A DNA stretch of 6,684 nucleotides from an uncultured bacterium (lineage in GTDB: Bacteria; Verrucomicrobiota; Lentisphaeria; Victivallales; UBA1829). A program made the position numbers and the translations under genes. Positions 5,368 to 6,684 of the stretch are shown here, one piece after another. The notes beneath the pieces were generated by a model that ran no database searches, was not told the DNA's origin, and saw only the letters and a program-made list of their open reading frames with translations. The stretch lies in assembly GCA_900549415.1 (NCBI GenBank), contig URNX01000088.1, positions 1 to 6,684 of the forward strand, in the 5' to 3' direction. Each line of letters opens with the position of its first letter. Positions within the stretch are counted from its first letter, which is position 1.

Positions 5368-6684
5368 CGTTTGCCTTTCAGTGATAAGTCGGTTTCATCC
5401 TCCGCACGGAGGATGTAGTAAAGCGCGAAGTCCTGATCGTTTGCCCACGGGTCGAAAAATTCGCCGCGCCGGGCGGGAGCGATTTCAGAACCGTCCGGAT
5501 TCAGCATGGTTACCGAATACGGATGCAGATAAGCGCAGGAAGCCGTGCCGTCCGGGAAGAACAGACACAGCAGATTGCGCAGAGTCTTTTTCGCCTGCAT
5601 GCGGAGTGCGTTGTCGCCGGTTCCCTGCGCATGAAGGAGGGAAGCATAGGCGGAAAGACAGCTCCAGTAGTGAAGCGTGTCGCCGTAGAGCGCCCGTTTG
5701 CCGAACCAGTAGCCGTCCCAGTGGCGGATCGGCAGACTGTTCCATTTGTGGTCGGGCTGGTCTCCGTTGAAACGTTTCAGAATTGCGGCGTGTTTTTTTG
5801 CTTCGCCGAGCAGCGCCGGATCCCGTTCGATGAGGTTGTAATACGCGGAGAGAATCGAGAGCGCGGGGGTGACAATCGTCTGTTCAAACCGCACTTCATG
5901 CGGCGGGTAAAGCACGCCGTTCGCGCGGATGTTTTCAACATGCGTCCGGACGAGTCCGGCGAGCTCGCGCGCCGTTTCGGTTTTGCCTGCGTCGCGGATC
6001 GCTTTGACGGCATCGGAAAAGATGCTGCCGTTCGGATAGAACTTTGCTCCGCCTTTGCCGTAGTAATCGCGCATGGAACGTTCGATCCAGACGAGATACC
6101 GGTCGTCTTTGTAAAGGCGGTACATCTCCAGCCAGAAGGTGATGAGCCACGGTGCGTTGTAAAGACGTTTGAACTTGGCGTTCTTGCCGATGTTGTTGCA
6201 GACTTCTCCCGTTTCGGTGTCGAAGACCTCGCGGAGAAGGAACTGTTCGAACAGCTTCAGCGATTTTTCCATTTCATCGTCGTGTTTCCGCTGGAGGCGG
6301 CGCGCGATGAGCAGTCCCATGCCGAACCGTTCGCGGCAGGCGTTGTGGTTGGCGTTCGCGTAGTTGAAATACGGAGCGTTTTCCTCGCAGTCGTAGATCA
6401 GATACGCGCCGCAGAGCGGACTGCGCGGGTCGGTCATCTGCTGTTTGCGGATGATGAACCGGATCCGGCGGTCGACAACCGTTTCCAGATCTTCCGAAAC
6501 AAATCCGTTCGCACGGAAGCTGCGTCCGTTGATCCGGAATTCAAATTTGTGTTCTCCGGTTTTCTCCGGCGCATGCTCCACAAGAACGGAATTGCCTTCA
6601 ATTCGGTACGGAATTTTGTTTCCGTTGCAGAAAACTTCCGCCGTTTCCGGTTTTGAGGCGCATTCCGCCGTGATGCGAAACCGT
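5364..6684 (-). CDS. Putative six-hairpin glycosidase-like protein (5' end outside window)
   Basis: The leftward frame is open from the window edge (first full codon 6681-6683) to a TGA at 5364-5366, giving 439 visible residues. A GTG at 6579-6581 could pass as a start, but the frame continues upstream without a stop and the sequence around it is one strand-rich domain (AEVFCNGNKIPYRIEG upstream, HKFEFRINGRSF downstream). The real start therefore lies outside the window. Visible residues 1-60 look like an immunoglobulin- or fibronectin-like sandwich. Residues 61-428 are mainly helices with aromatic-rich loops, as in (alpha/alpha)6-barrel glycosidases and lyases. Key blocks are NANHNACRERFGMG (110-123), RHWDGYWFGK (320-329) with YGDTLHYWS (333-341), and EFFDPWANDQDFALYY (408-423). 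Their Asp, Glu, His and Trp residues are candidates for the active site, but I cannot name the catalytic pair or a GH family. It overlaps the GH35 start by four bases, so the two proteins are probably made together. The substrate is unknown, presumably a glycan. Confidence 0.7.
   Translation of the reverse strand, partial: RFRITAECASKPETAEVFCNGNKIPYRIEGNSVLVEHAPEKTGEHKFEFRINGRSFRANGFVSEDLETVVDRRIRFIIRKQQMTDPRSPLCGAYLIYDCEENAPYFNYANANHNACRERFGMGLLIARRLQRKHDDEMEKSLKLFEQFLLREVFDTETGEVCNNIGKNAKFKRLYNAPWLITFWLEMYRLYKDDRYLVWIERSMRDYYGKGGAKFYPNGSIFSDAVKAIRDAGKTETARELAGLVRTHVENIRANGVLYPPHEVRFEQTIVTPALSILSAYYNLIERDPALLGEAKKHAAILKRFNGDQPDHKWNSLPIRHWDGYWFGKRALYGDTLHYWSCLSAYASLLHAQGTGDNALRMQAKKTLRNLLCLFFPDGTASCAYLHPYSVTMLNPDGSEIAPARRGEFFDPWANDQDFALYYILRAEDETDLSLKGKR
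5374..5378 (-). promoter_or_regulatory. Ribosome binding site of the GH35 gene, inside the upstream gene
   Basis: Read leftward, AAAGG lies 6 bases before the ATG at 5367-5365 and within the last codons of the preceding gene. With the ATGA overlap this fits translational coupling of the two proteins. Confidence 0.65.

Noticed and set aside
4552..5418. Rightward open frame (288 codons) opposite the GH35 gene
   Set aside because: It is antisense to highly conserved GH35 barrel motifs and its sequence looks like a reverse-complement shadow, with no promoter or ribosome site noted.
5523..6656. Long rightward open frame (377 codons) opposite the six-hairpin-like gene
   Set aside because: Although long, the product has no domain I recognise. 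The opposite strand encodes coherent aromatic-rich blocks, ends in an ATGA overlap with the next gene and is open across the whole stretch. This is a codon-bias shadow.

Overview
The window looks like chromosomal DNA of a Gram-negative (two-membrane) bacterium of moderate G+C content. The best support is a long AsmA-like envelope protein, a family of organisms with an outer membrane. The mix of divergent glycoside hydrolases and small hypothetical proteins would suit a carbohydrate-degrading member of the PVC group such as Lentisphaerota (Victivallis-like). That placement is an inference from gene style; no rRNA or other marker gene is present.

Layout. Bases 2-76 are the last 24 codons of a rightward gene whose C-terminus ends in what looks like a beta-sandwich strand. 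A 13-bp perfect hairpin (89-124) follows. A good sigma70-type promoter (TTGACT-17 bp-TATCTT, 176-204), preceded by A/T tracts, then starts a rightward two-gene unit: a 78-residue zinc-ribbon protein (233-469) and, 12 bp later, a 1028-residue single-pass AsmA-like protein (482-3568). Across a 35-bp gap lies a convergent leftward operon. Its last gene is a GH35-type beta-galactosidase homologue (3604-5367). The gene before it (5364 to beyond the right edge) encodes a mostly helical protein, probably an (alpha/alpha)6 'six-hairpin' glycosidase-like enzyme with a beta-sandwich at the front. These two share an ATGA stop/start overlap. A strong intrinsic terminator in the gap (hairpin 3572-3593) has its U-tract on the leftward side.

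How they may work together. The leftward pair is most simply read as part of a carbohydrate-breakdown operon. The GH35 protein shows no signal peptide, so it probably acts on imported oligosaccharides in the cytoplasm. The rightward pair is more likely envelope housekeeping: AsmA-family proteins are bridge-like proteins linked to phospholipid transport towards the outer membrane, and the partner's role is unknown.

The most interesting point is that the GH35 protein has Gly154 exactly where the family has its general acid/base glutamate (QIENGY instead of QxENE[FY]), while the nucleophile Glu231 appears to be kept. Two further active-site signatures are also altered. This suggests a retooled subfamily or a pseudoenzyme kept under selection, not an ordinary beta-galactosidase. 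No mobile elements, CRISPR arrays, tRNA or rRNA genes were seen.
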